Origin: Rhodocyclaceae bacterium
GTDB lineage: Bacteria; Pseudomonadota; Gammaproteobacteria; Burkholderiales; Rhodocyclaceae
Direction: 5' to 3'
DNA: 51,873 bases
Assembly: GCA_030680085.1 (NCBI GenBank)
Contig: JAUXWU010000032.1
Location: 1-51,873, forward strand
Numbering within the stretch: the stretch's first letter is position 1; every line of letters begins with the position of its first letter. Positions 20,219-29,294 of this stretch are shown piece after piece. Made by a program: the position numbers and the translations under genes. The notes beneath the pieces are model-generated. The model was not told the origin of the DNA and did no database searches. It worked only from the letters and a program-made list of their open reading frames with translations.

Positions 20219-20324
20219 AAATCCCCCTCAATCCCCCTTTTTCAAAGGGGGAAGGCAAGCAACCCCAACCCCAGTGGCACTGGTTCTGTTCCCCCCTTTG
20301 GAAAAGGGGGGCTAGGGGGGATTT
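20219..20324. repeat. long imperfect inverted repeat / MITE-like element
   Basis: aaatccccctcaatccccctttttcaaagggggaa ... ttccccccttTggaaaaggggggctaggggggattt; each arm also folds on itself. Confidence 0.8.
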
Positions 20325-20338
20325 ATTGGGCAGGCATA

Positions 20339-21499
20339 TCAGTTCACCAATGCCCAGTCGCCATTTTTGACTTCGAGCATACGGAAGGACGACAGGTCGA
20401 GACCCATGTGATCCGTGGGTGACATATCGACCCTGCCAGCGGTGCCGATGAAGCCCCGGGTTTTTTCAATTTCGTCGCGCACCTTCGCCTTGTCGGTGCC
20501 GCCGGCGCGCTTGATGGCTTCGACAACCATCATCAGGCCGTCGTACGCGTGGCCGCCGAAGGTGGAGACATCTTCCTTGTAGCGCTCGTTGTAGGCTTTC
20601 TTGTAGGCCATGGCGACCGGTTTCTGCGGGTCCTTGGCGTCGAGCTTGTCGGCGACCAGCAATGCCGCGGCGGGCAGGCGCACGCCTTCGGCAGCCGAAC
20701 CGGCGAGTTTGATGAACTCTTCGGAAGCGACGCCGTGGGCGTGATACAGCGGCAGCTTGATGCCGAGCTGCTGGTAGTTCTTGGTCACGATCGCCGGACC
20801 CTGGCCGAGACCGAAGACAAAAACAGCCTGTACGCCCGGCGCATTGCGGATCTTGGTCAGTTGCGGGCTCATGTCAGTGTCCTTGGGGCCGTAGGTTTCA
20901 TTGGCCACCAGCGTGATGCCCATTTTGGCGGCCATGGCTTCGGTTTCCCGCTTGCCGGACTGGCCAAAACCGGAGGTTTCAGAGAGCAGGGCGACCTGGG
21001 TCAGGTTGCGCTTTTTCATGTCCTCGAACACCTTTTCGGCCGCCATGCGGTCGGTGTGCGGTGTCTTGAAAACCCATTTCTTCACCGGCTCGACGATGAC
21101 GACCGCGCCGGCCAGGGAAATGAAGGGCAGGCCGGCTTTTTCAACCAGCGGCACCATCGACATGGTGCTGCCGGTGGTCGTGCCGCCGACGATCAGGTCG
21201 ACCTTGTCCTCTTCGATCAGGCGCTTGGCGAAACCGTTGGCCTTGCCGGCATCGCTGCCGTCGTCGTAGTGCGTGAGCTGGATTGGCCGGCCGAGCACAC
21301 CGCCTTCCTTGTTGATCTTCTCGACATACATTTGCAGCGTCTTGAGTTCCGGGTCGCCGAGAAACGCGGCGGGGCCGGTGACCGACAGCACCGAGCCGAG
21401 CTTGATCGGTTCGTTGGCGAAGGCGCTGGAGAGCGTCAGGGCGCCTGCGATGGTGGCGCCGGCGACTGCCAGGCCAAGCTTTTTGAATAATTGCTTCAT
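20339..21499 (-). CDS. branched-chain amino acid/aromatic acid-type ABC transporter substrate-binding protein
   Basis: Signal peptide MKQLFKKLGLAVAGATIAGALTLSSAFA; Peripla_BP_6-like. Confidence 0.9.
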   Translation of the reverse strand: MKQLFKKLGLAVAGATIAGALTLSSAFANEPIKLGSVLSVTGPAAFLGDPELKTLQMYVEKINKEGGVLGRPIQLTHYDDGSDAGKANGFAKRLIEEDKVDLIVGGTTTGSTMSMVPLVEKAGLPFISLAGAVVIVEPVKKWVFKTPHTDRMAAEKVFEDMKKRNLTQVALLSETSGFGQSGKRETEAMAAKMGITLVANETYGPKDTDMSPQLTKIRNAPGVQAVFVFGLGQGPAIVTKNYQQLGIKLPLYHAHGVASEEFIKLAGSAAEGVRLPAAALLVADKLDAKDPQKPVAMAYKKAYNERYKEDVSTFGGHAYDGLMMVVEAIKRAGGTDKAKVRDEIEKTRGFIGTAGRVDMSPTDHMGLDLSSFRMLEVKNGDWALVN

Positions 21500-21530
21500 T
21501 GTGAATATCTCCTCTTTGTTGTAATGAAAA

Positions 21531-22853
21531 TCATGGTTTGCCGCGTTGATCGATGACCCGCTGGGCCTTGCCGCCCTGGATGCGGGGAATGGCGCCAAAA
21601 TCCATCACCCGGACTTCCGTCGACACGCCAATCAGCGACTTGATGTGGTGACGCAGCAGGTGGGCGACTTCCTGGCGTTCCGTGCCGGTGACCTTGAAAC
21701 TCGCCTCGCGCTGCAGTTCGCACTGCACTTCGAGCGCATCGAGATGGCCTTCGCGGGTAACGATCAGTTGGTAATTTCCCGAGAGGCGCGGGTCCTTGAG
21801 GATCAGTTCCTCGACCTGCGTCGGAAAGACGTTCACGCCACGGATGATCAGCATGTCATCGGAACGGCCGACAATCTTGCCGATGCGGCGCATCGAACGC
21901 GAGGTCGGCGGCAACAGGCGGGTGAGGTCGCGCGTCCGGTAACGGATGACCGGAAAGGCCTCCTTGGTCAGCGAGGTAAACACGAGCTCGCCTTCTTCGC
22001 CATCCGGCACGACTTCACCCGTTTCCGGATTGATGATCTCGGGGTAGAAGTGGTCTTCCCAGATCACCGGGCCATCCTTCGATTCGAAGCATTCGCAGGC
22101 GACGCCGGGGCCGAGAACCTCGGAGAGGCCATACACATCAACGGCGTCGATGTTCATCTTGGCTTCGATTTCCACCCGCATCGCCTCGGTCCATGGTTCG
22201 GCGCCAAACATGCCCATGCGTAGCGAAGAAGCGCGCGCATCAAGGCCCTGCTTGTCGAACTCCTCCGCCAGCACCAGCATGTACGACGGGGTCACCATGA
22301 TGATGTCGGGACGAAAATCATTGATGATCTGAATCTGTTTTTCGGTTTGCCCGCCGCTCATCGGGATGACCGTGCAGCCGAGATGTTCGGCGCCATAGTG
22401 GGCGCCCAGACCGCCCGTGAAGAGACCGTAACCGTAACCGACGTGGACGATGTCACCAGGCCGGCCGCCCGCCGCGTAGATCGAGCGGGCCATCAGGCTG
22501 GACCAGGTGGCGATGTCGTTCTTGGTGTAGCCGACGACGGTCGGCTTGCCCGTCGTGCCGGATGAGGCGTGCACCCGCACGACCTGTTCGCGCGGCACAG
22601 CGAACATGCCGAACGGATAGTTGGCCCGCAAATCCGACTTGGTGGTGAAGGGAAACTTCGCCAAATCCTGCAAGCTGTGCAGATCTTCCGGAGCCACGCC
22701 GGCTGCATCAAACTTGTTGCGATAGTGCGGAACGTTGGCGTAGACGTGCTGTAGGGTTTTTTTCAGTCGGGCCGTCTGCAACGCGACAATTTCGTCACGA
22801 CTGGCTGTTTCGATACTGTCAAAAGCTCCCGCTTGCGGTCTGCTGGCCGCCAT
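21531..22853 (-). CDS. paaK: phenylacetate-CoA ligase (PaaK-type)
   Basis: VHASSGTTGKPTVVGYT, YGLFTGGLGAHYGAE, RGVNVFPTQVEE. Confidence 0.92.
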   Translation of the reverse strand: MAASRPQAGAFDSIETASRDEIVALQTARLKKTLQHVYANVPHYRNKFDAAGVAPEDLHSLQDLAKFPFTTKSDLRANYPFGMFAVPREQVVRVHASSGTTGKPTVVGYTKNDIATWSSLMARSIYAAGGRPGDIVHVGYGYGLFTGGLGAHYGAEHLGCTVIPMSGGQTEKQIQIINDFRPDIIMVTPSYMLVLAEEFDKQGLDARASSLRMGMFGAEPWTEAMRVEIEAKMNIDAVDVYGLSEVLGPGVACECFESKDGPVIWEDHFYPEIINPETGEVVPDGEEGELVFTSLTKEAFPVIRYRTRDLTRLLPPTSRSMRRIGKIVGRSDDMLIIRGVNVFPTQVEELILKDPRLSGNYQLIVTREGHLDALEVQCELQREASFKVTGTERQEVAHLLRHHIKSLIGVSTEVRVMDFGAIPRIQGGKAQRVIDQRGKP

Positions 22854-23037
22854 TCTCTTCTCCCTGCTGCTGAATACGTTGTGAGGCAAAGGCTGAAAAT
22901 TACCACATCGAGGAAGGGGTTGTGAAATTTGCACGCGGGGAGACCTGATAGCGCCAATGGTTCAGGGCATAATGGCGCCCCGATCTGCCGACCCGAAGCT
23001 GTCGCGGATCATCCAGAATCCCGGGAGGAGGGGCTTC

Positions 23038-23925
23038 ATGCACGGCGACTGGCTGCCACAATTTCTGCAATTTCTGTTTTCCGGCATTACGGTCGGCGCC
23101 GCCTACGCCTTGGCGGCACTGGGATTTACGCTGATTTACAACGCCAGCAACGTGATCAATTTTGCCCAGGGCGAGTTCATCATGTTGGGTGGCATGCTGA
23201 CGGTGTTCTTTCTGCAAGCCGGCTTGCCGATGCCGCTGGCCGTGCCGCTGGCGATTTTCATTCCGGCCCTGGTCGGCATCCTGATCGAGAAGTTGGCCAT
23301 CGAGCCGGTGAAAAATGCCGAGGTGACGACGCTGATCATCATCACCATCGGCGCCGCGCTGGTGATTCGCGGCTTGGTGCAGATTTTCCTCGGCAAGGGC
23401 ACGCACAGTTTTCCGCCGTTTTCGAGCGCGGAGCCGATTGCGCTTGCCGGCGCCACGCTGCTGCCGCAAAGCCTGTGGGTGCTGGGCGTGGCGGCGCTGG
23501 TGGTGGCCGCGCTGGGCTGGTTCTTCAGCCGCACCCTGATGGGCAAGGCGATTCTCGCCACCTCCTACAACCGACTGGCCGCCCAACTGGTCGGCATCAA
23601 CACCAGCCGGGTGCTGTTCATCAGTTATGCCCTGTCGGGCGCGCTCGGCGCCATCGGCGGCATTTTGCTGACGCCGATCACCCTGACCTCCTACGATGTA
23701 GGCATCATGCTCGGACTCAAGGGCTTTGTTGCCGCCGTGGTCGGCGGTTTGGGCAGCGGGCTGGGCGCCGTGGTGGGCGGTCTGCTGGTCGGCATTCTCG
23801 AAGCCATGGGCGCCGGCTACATCTCTTCCGCCTACAAGGACGCGATTCCATTCGTGCTGATTTTGATCATCCTGTTCTTCATGCCGCGCGGCCTGTTCGG
23901 CGGCAAGGTCACGGATCGGGTGTGA
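23038..23925 (+). CDS. livH: LivH-type ABC transporter permease
   Basis: YALAALGFTLIYNASNVINFAQGEFIMLGGM. Confidence 0.92.
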   Translation: MHGDWLPQFLQFLFSGITVGAAYALAALGFTLIYNASNVINFAQGEFIMLGGMLTVFFLQAGLPMPLAVPLAIFIPALVGILIEKLAIEPVKNAEVTTLIIITIGAALVIRGLVQIFLGKGTHSFPPFSSAEPIALAGATLLPQSLWVLGVAALVVAALGWFFSRTLMGKAILATSYNRLAAQLVGINTSRVLFISYALSGALGAIGGILLTPITLTSYDVGIMLGLKGFVAAVVGGLGSGLGAVVGGLLVGILEAMGAGYISSAYKDAIPFVLILIILFFMPRGLFGGKVTDRV

Positions 23926-23927
23926 CC

Positions 23928-24857
23928 ATGTTAGGACGAAAATTTTTCGGGTTGATTATTCTGGCCGTCATTCTGGCCGTGCTGCCGTTTGTGCTGCCGA
24001 ACAATTTCTATCTCGATCTGGCGATCCGCATGATGATCAATGCCTGCATCGTGCTCGGACTCAACCTGCTGATAGGCTTTGCCGGGCAGATCAGTCTTGG
24101 CCACGCCGGCTTTGTCGGCATTGGCGCCTATGCCTCGGCGGTGCTGACCACGCACTACAGTTGGTCGCCAGTTGCCGCCATGCTGGCCGGTGCGCTGGCG
24201 GCCGGCGTGCTGGCGGCGCTGGTGGCGCGGCCGATCTTCAAGCTGAAGGGCCACTATCTGGCAATGGCGACGCTGGGGCTCGGCATCATCATCTCGATCA
24301 TCGTCCGCAACGAGGCGGCCCTGACCGGCGGGCCGGATGGCATGCCGGTGCCGGCGCTGGCGCTGTTCAGCTTCGAGCTTGCCGGAGAAAAGCAGTGGTA
24401 CTGGGTGGTTTCCGGCATCCTGCTGCTCAGTCTGTGGGCCTCGCTCAATCTCATCGACTCACCCTTCGGTCGGGCGCTACGCGCCCTCCATGGTTCCGAG
24501 GTGGCTGCGCAGGTGGTCGGTGTCGACGTGGCAAAGTACAAGCTGGCGATCTTCGTGCTGTCGGCGGTTTTCGCCAGCCTGATGGGCTCGGTGACGGCGC
24601 ACTATGTCGGCTTCGTGACGCCCAACGTGGCCGACTTCTTCCATTCGATTGAACTGGTGACGATGGTGGTCATCGGTGGCATGGCCTCGATCTACGGTTC
24701 GGTCATCGGCGCCGTCCTCCTGACGGCTTTGCCACAGGCGCTGGCCGGTTTTGAGGGTTGGGAAACCGTTGTCTTTGGTTCAATCCTGATGTTCTGCATG
24801 ATCTTCATGCCCAAGGGGCTGGTGCCGACCCTGGTGGCAAAATTCGGGAGACGGTGA
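23928..24857 (+). CDS. livM: LivM-type ABC transporter permease
   Basis: LNLLIGFAGQISLGHAGFVGIGAYASAVL. Confidence 0.92.
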   Translation: MLGRKFFGLIILAVILAVLPFVLPNNFYLDLAIRMMINACIVLGLNLLIGFAGQISLGHAGFVGIGAYASAVLTTHYSWSPVAAMLAGALAAGVLAALVARPIFKLKGHYLAMATLGLGIIISIIVRNEAALTGGPDGMPVPALALFSFELAGEKQWYWVVSGILLLSLWASLNLIDSPFGRALRALHGSEVAAQVVGVDVAKYKLAIFVLSAVFASLMGSVTAHYVGFVTPNVADFFHSIELVTMVVIGGMASIYGSVIGAVLLTALPQALAGFEGWETVVFGSILMFCMIFMPKGLVPTLVAKFGRR

Positions 24858-25619
24858 ATGGCGCTCCTCGAAGTCAGCAACCTCACCAAGATTTTCGGCG
24901 GCGTGCGCGCCGTGCAAAACGTCAGCTTTGCCGTCGACGCGGGGATCGTCTATTCGGTCATTGGCCCGAATGGCGCCGGCAAGACGACGCTGTTCAACCT
25001 CATCACCGGTATCTATACGCCGAGTGAAGGGCAGATTCGCCTGGACGGACGCGACATTGCCGGTGTGGCGCCGCATGAACTGGCGCGTTTCGGCATGGCG
25101 CGGACTTTCCAGAATCTCCAAGTGTGCATGAACATGACGGCGCTTGAAAATGTCATGGTCGGCGCGCATCTTCGGCTTGATCGCAATCTCTTCAAGGGCG
25201 CGCTGCGGCTGCCCGGCATCGCCCGGCGCGATGCCGAACTGCGCACCGAGGCGGCTGAATTGATGCGCCTGGTCGGACTGGAGGCCTTCATTGACGCCCA
25301 CGCCGACGCGATGCCCTATGGCGCGCTCAAACGGCTGGAAATCGCGCGCGCGCTGGCCGCCAAGCCGCGCGTGCTGTTTCTTGACGAACCCGCCGCCGGA
25401 TTGAACCCGACGGAAACCAGCGAGCTCGACAGCCTGATCCGCAAGGTCGCCGATTCCGGCGTGACGGTGGTGCTGGTGGAACACGACATGAAAATGGTGA
25501 TGAACATTTCCGACCGGATTCTGGTGCTCGACTATGGCCGCAAACTCGCCGAAGGCACGGCGGCCGAGGTGCGGCGCAATCCCGACGTGATCGCGGCCTA
25601 TCTCGGCACGCACCAGTAA
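24858..25619 (+). CDS. livG: LivG-type ABC transporter ATPase
   Basis: GPNGAGKTTLFNLITG, FLDEPAAGLNPTET. Confidence 0.95.
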   Translation: MALLEVSNLTKIFGGVRAVQNVSFAVDAGIVYSVIGPNGAGKTTLFNLITGIYTPSEGQIRLDGRDIAGVAPHELARFGMARTFQNLQVCMNMTALENVMVGAHLRLDRNLFKGALRLPGIARRDAELRTEAAELMRLVGLEAFIDAHADAMPYGALKRLEIARALAAKPRVLFLDEPAAGLNPTETSELDSLIRKVADSGVTVVLVEHDMKMVMNISDRILVLDYGRKLAEGTAAEVRRNPDVIAAYLGTHQ

Positions 25620-25634
25620 ATAAGTGAGAAAGAT

Positions 25635-26954
25635 ATGCGCAGCCTGACCCTGCGAACGATTACCGACGAACACCGCAACCAGTGGCAACTGGGCCATGCG
25701 CTGGCCGATCTGGCCGAGGAGATCGAGCAGGGCGCGCGGCCCGACACCCGTTTCTTCGAGGCGGTGTTCACCTACATCGATGAATATTCGAACCACATGC
25801 ACAACCCGCGCGAGGAAGCGCTCCTGTTCGGGTTGTTGCGCGAGCGCGATCCGTCACTGATTCCGCTCATCGACGAGCTGTCTCAGGAGCATCTCGATGG
25901 CGCCCCCTTGATTGCCCGCCTGCGCGCCGCGCTGGCGGAATCCCACAGTGAAGCAGGCCGGCCGCTGTTTGCCGAGGCGCTGCGCGAACTGGTCGCCGAG
26001 ATTCGCAGCCACATCGGCAAGGAAGAGGGCAGGTTGATGCCGCGCGCCCACAAGGTGCTGACGGCCGAAGATATTGCCAAACTCGACGCGGTGCTCTCCG
26101 ACGCGGATCACCCGCAGTTCGGCACCAAACGGCAGGCGGAGTTTCGCGAGCTCTACCACCGCGTGGTCAATCTGGCGCCGGAATCGGTCGGTCTGGGCGG
26201 GTCGACCGCCGGACAACTGATGCGCGGCGCCGCCGCCCCGGTGCGTGAATCCGTGCTCACCGTGCGTGGTGTGGAAAGCTGTTATGGGCGGATTCAGGCG
26301 ATCAAGGAAATCAGCCTGGAGGTTCGCAGCGGCGAACTGGTCGCCCTGGTGGGCGCCAACGGCGCCGGCAAGACCACTCTGCTGCGGGCGATCTCTGGCG
26401 TCCAGCCGCTGGTCGCCGGAACCATCATCTTTGACGGCGAAGATATCACGCAGCTCAGTGCCGACCGGCGCGTCAAACTGGGCATTTGTCAGGTGCCCGA
26501 AGGGCGCCAGGTTTTCGGTCCGCTGTCGGTCGAGGACAACCTGAGACTGGGCGCCATCACGCAATCCAAAGGCCGGCTCGCCGTCGGGTTGGAGCGTGTC
26601 TATGAAACTTTCCCGGTACTCAAGGAAAAACGCCACCTGCCCGCCGGCACGCTCTCCGGCGGCCAACAGCAGATGTTGTCGATCGGCCGCGCCCTGATGG
26701 GGCGGCCAAAGCTGTTGTTGCTCGACGAGCCGTCAATGGGCCTGGCACCGCTCCTGGTCGAGGAAGTCTTCAACGTCGTGCGCTCCCTGAAGTCGCAGGG
26801 CATGACCATTTTACTGGTTGAACAAAATGCCTACGCCGCCCTCGAAATCGCCGACCGCGGCTACGTCATGGAAACCGGATCAATCACCCTGAGCGGAACG
26901 GGACAGGAATTGCTAGACAACGAACAGGTGCGGGCCGCTTACCTCGGTATCTGA
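25635..26954 (+). CDS. livF: hemerythrin (HHE) domain fused to LivF-type ABC ATPase
   Basis: N-terminal about 190 aa with DEHR..., HMHNPREEALLF, QEHLDG, HIGKEEGRLMP; C-terminal GANGAGKTTLLRAISG, LSGGQQQMLSIGRALMGRPKLLLLDEPSMGL. Confidence 0.9.
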   Translation: MRSLTLRTITDEHRNQWQLGHALADLAEEIEQGARPDTRFFEAVFTYIDEYSNHMHNPREEALLFGLLRERDPSLIPLIDELSQEHLDGAPLIARLRAALAESHSEAGRPLFAEALRELVAEIRSHIGKEEGRLMPRAHKVLTAEDIAKLDAVLSDADHPQFGTKRQAEFRELYHRVVNLAPESVGLGGSTAGQLMRGAAAPVRESVLTVRGVESCYGRIQAIKEISLEVRSGELVALVGANGAGKTTLLRAISGVQPLVAGTIIFDGEDITQLSADRRVKLGICQVPEGRQVFGPLSVEDNLRLGAITQSKGRLAVGLERVYETFPVLKEKRHLPAGTLSGGQQQMLSIGRALMGRPKLLLLDEPSMGLAPLLVEEVFNVVRSLKSQGMTILLVEQNAYAALEIADRGYVMETGSITLSGTGQELLDNEQVRAAYLGI

Positions 26955-26982
26955 ACGCATCGCCGCGTCAAAAGCGGCGCTG

Positions 26983-27000
26983 ACGTCAAGCGCTTGACGT
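26983..27000. promoter_or_regulatory. 18-bp perfect palindrome ACGTCAAGCGCTTGACGT, candidate TA operator
   Basis: Perfect dyad about 70 bp upstream of the DUF1778 antitoxin. Confidence 0.6.
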
Positions 27001-27068
27001 ATTGACAACAGCTACACGACGTAGCAAGATGCGCGTATCTGTTGTGTATGCGCAAATAGGAGAGACCA

Positions 27069-27347
27069 ATGCGTGACGCTGCCATCAACCTGCGAGCTCT
27101 GCCCGAACAACGGGACTTGATCGACCACGCTGCCAGCCTGCTGGGCAAGAACCGCTCTGACTTCATGCTGGAGGCGGCTTGCGACAGGGCGCAGACGGTC
27201 TTGCTCGATCAGGTGTTCTTCAGTCTGGATGCCGACAAGTTCCGGCAGTTCACCGCAATGCTCGACGCGCCACCCAATCCCGCTCCCAACCCCGGTCTTG
27301 AGCGTCTCATGGCCATCAAGGCACCGTGGAGTTCCGGCGCTGCATGA
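27069..27347 (+). CDS. DUF1778-family (TacA-like) antitoxin
   Basis: RHH-like AINLRALPEQRDLIDHAASLLGKNRSDFMLEAA; ATGA overlap with a GNAT gene. Confidence 0.88.
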   Translation: MRDAAINLRALPEQRDLIDHAASLLGKNRSDFMLEAACDRAQTVLLDQVFFSLDADKFRQFTAMLDAPPNPAPNPGLERLMAIKAPWSSGAA

Positions 27348-27838
27348 GCTTGCAGTTCTGTTCGCCGCAGCCGCTGACCACGGCTCATCGACTGCATGAC
27401 TTCGCTTGTGGCGAGGCCGTTCTCGATGAATGGCTCAAACGCCGCGCTTTGGCCAACCAGTTGAGCGGCGCCAGCCGCGCGTTCGTCGTCGCGGATCACG
27501 ATGGCCGAGTCTACGGCTACTACGCAATGGCGGCCGGCGCCGTTTCGCACCTGATGGCTCCGAGCAGTGTCCGACGGAATATGCCCGACCCCGTTCCTGT
27601 GATGGTGCTGGCTCGGCTGGCGGTCGATCATCGCGCGCAGGGCATCAAACTCGGGGCCGCCTTGCTGCAAGACGCCGTCAATCGGGCTGTGACCGTTTCC
27701 CGAAACGCAGGCGTCCGCGCCCTGCTTGTCCACGCGCTTCACGACCGAGCCAAGCAGTTCTACGCGCACTATGGTTTCCAGGAGTCGCCGCAGCATCCGC
27801 TGACGTTGATGCTGCGCTTGAACACCGTGAAAGCTTGA
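27344..27838 (+). CDS. GNAT-family toxin (TacT-like)
   Basis: FACGEAVLDEWLKRRALANQ..., VLARLAVDHRAQGIKLGAALLQDA, YAHYGFQESP. Confidence 0.9.
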   Translation: MSLQFCSPQPLTTAHRLHDFACGEAVLDEWLKRRALANQLSGASRAFVVADHDGRVYGYYAMAAGAVSHLMAPSSVRRNMPDPVPVMVLARLAVDHRAQGIKLGAALLQDAVNRAVTVSRNAGVRALLVHALHDRAKQFYAHYGFQESPQHPLTLMLRLNTVKA

Positions 27839-27854
27839 CCGGTCGGGGCAATCA

Positions 27855-27877
27855 AAAGTCGGCGCTGGCGGGACGGC
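27855..27877 (-). repeat. dispersed 23-bp element
   Basis: Exact copy (reverse complement), 16 bp after the GNAT toxin stop. Confidence 0.95.
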
Positions 27878-28076
27878 GAGAAGATCATGTGGACCAGATT
27901 CACCGGGTGGCTTGGTCATGGCCGGTAAGGGTGGAAGCGTCCAGAATAAACGACGATTTGTTTCGGTCATTGCCGCCCTTATTTACAGAAATTAAGAGAC
28001 ACGCAAATACGATGAATCCCGCGATGTAATGAAAACGTATACACTTGGTCAGTACTATTCTTCAGGAGATCGCAGC

Positions 28077-28358
28077 ATGTCCAAAGAAGCCGTTTTCACC
28101 ATGAAGCTGGAACCCGAACTGCGCGCCGACTTCATGGCGGAGGCGCAGGCCAGCCACCGGCCCGCCTCCCAGGTGCTCCGCGAACTGATGCGCGAGTTCG
28201 TCGAGCGCCAGCGTGCCGCACGCGAATACGATCAGTATTTCAAGCGCAAGGTCGACGCTGGTCGCGCCTCGATGCGCGCTGGCCGTGGTTACTCGAATGA
28301 CGAGGTTGAGGCCGCATTTGCTGCCCGCCGTGCGGCGGCGGCGGCGATGCAAGCGTGA
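28077..28358 (+). CDS. RHH/ParD-CopG-like antitoxin
   Basis: MSKEAVFTMKLEPELRADFMAEAQASHRPASQVLRELMREFVE; AGGAG upstream; overlaps the toxin. Confidence 0.8.
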   Translation: MSKEAVFTMKLEPELRADFMAEAQASHRPASQVLRELMREFVERQRAAREYDQYFKRKVDAGRASMRAGRGYSNDEVEAAFAARRAAAAAMQA

Positions 28359-28639
28359 AAGTCCGCTGGACGCCGGAAGCGCAGGACGACCGCGCGCAAA
28401 TCTTCGATTACATCGCGGCTGACAGTCCGTGTGCCGCCGTCAAGATGGACGAGACCTTCAGCAAGTCCGCTGCCCGGCTTGCCGATCATCCCAAGCTCGG
28501 CCGCACCGGCCGAATCCCCGGCACCCGCGAAGTGATTCCGCACAAGAGCTATTGCCTGGTGTATGAGATCGAGCAGGAAATCGCGTGGGTGCTGGCCCTG
28601 GTGCATACCGCCCGGCAGTGGCCGCCGGTTGCCGAGTAG
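28355..28639 (+). CDS. RelE/ParE-family toxin
   Basis: VRWTPEAQDDRAQIFDYIAADSP..., GRTGRIPGTREVIPHKSYCLVYEIE..., VLALVHTARQWPP. Confidence 0.92.
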   Translation: MKVRWTPEAQDDRAQIFDYIAADSPCAAVKMDETFSKSAARLADHPKLGRTGRIPGTREVIPHKSYCLVYEIEQEIAWVLALVHTARQWPPVAE

Positions 28640-28655
28640 GCGCTGGCGGGACGGC
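28633..28655 (-). repeat. dispersed 23-bp element (20/23)
   Basis: ccgagtaggcgctggcgggacggc overlapping the ParE-like toxin stop. Confidence 0.8.
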
Positions 28656-28755
28656 ATAAACGGCCGGTCGTGGTCCTTTATTTACCGAATGCGTGATTGC
28701 AAGACCTGACCCCGTGCATTTCGCCGCCATGTCACGCTACAAGAGAATACCCATC

Positions 28756-29268
28756 ATGCAAAACCAGCCCGCGATTTTTGAAGAGTACGAAATTCGTCGC
28801 ATCTATGATGAGGCGACCGAAACCTGGTGGTTCTCTGTCGTCGACATCATTCAGGTGCTGACCCAGCAGGCGGATTATCAAGCGGCAAGAAATTACTGGA
28901 AGGTGCTGAAAAACCGCCTGGCCAAGGAAGGCAGCGAGTCGGTTACAAACTGTAACCGACTGAAATTGCCCGCCGCCGACGGTAAAAATTACCTCACCGA
29001 CGTGGCTACCGCCGAAACCCTGCTGCGGCTGGTGCAGTCCGTTCCAAGCCCTAAGGCCGAGCCGATCAAGCTGTGGCTGGCCAAGGTGGGTTATGAGCGT
29101 ATGCAGGAGATGGCCGACCCAGGTCTTATCCTCGCTCGCGCCCGCGAAACCTGGCAGCAGCACGGGCGTAGCGAAAAATGGATACAGCAGCGCATGACCG
29201 GGCAAGAATCGGCTGAACAAGAAATGACCACACAGCCCGCCGCCCTCGCCTGGCAGGCACTTTGCTAA
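28756..29268 (+). CDS. BRO-N domain (phage antirepressor-like) protein, probably C-terminally truncated
   Basis: FEEYEIRRIYDEATETWWFSVVDIIQVLTQQADYQAARNYWKVLKNRL. Confidence 0.7.
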   Translation: MQNQPAIFEEYEIRRIYDEATETWWFSVVDIIQVLTQQADYQAARNYWKVLKNRLAKEGSESVTNCNRLKLPAADGKNYLTDVATAETLLRLVQSVPSPKAEPIKLWLAKVGYERMQEMADPGLILARARETWQQHGRSEKWIQQRMTGQESAEQEMTTQPAALAWQALC

Positions 29269-29294
29269 TCCGAGGATGAATTGAGAGGTTCGGT

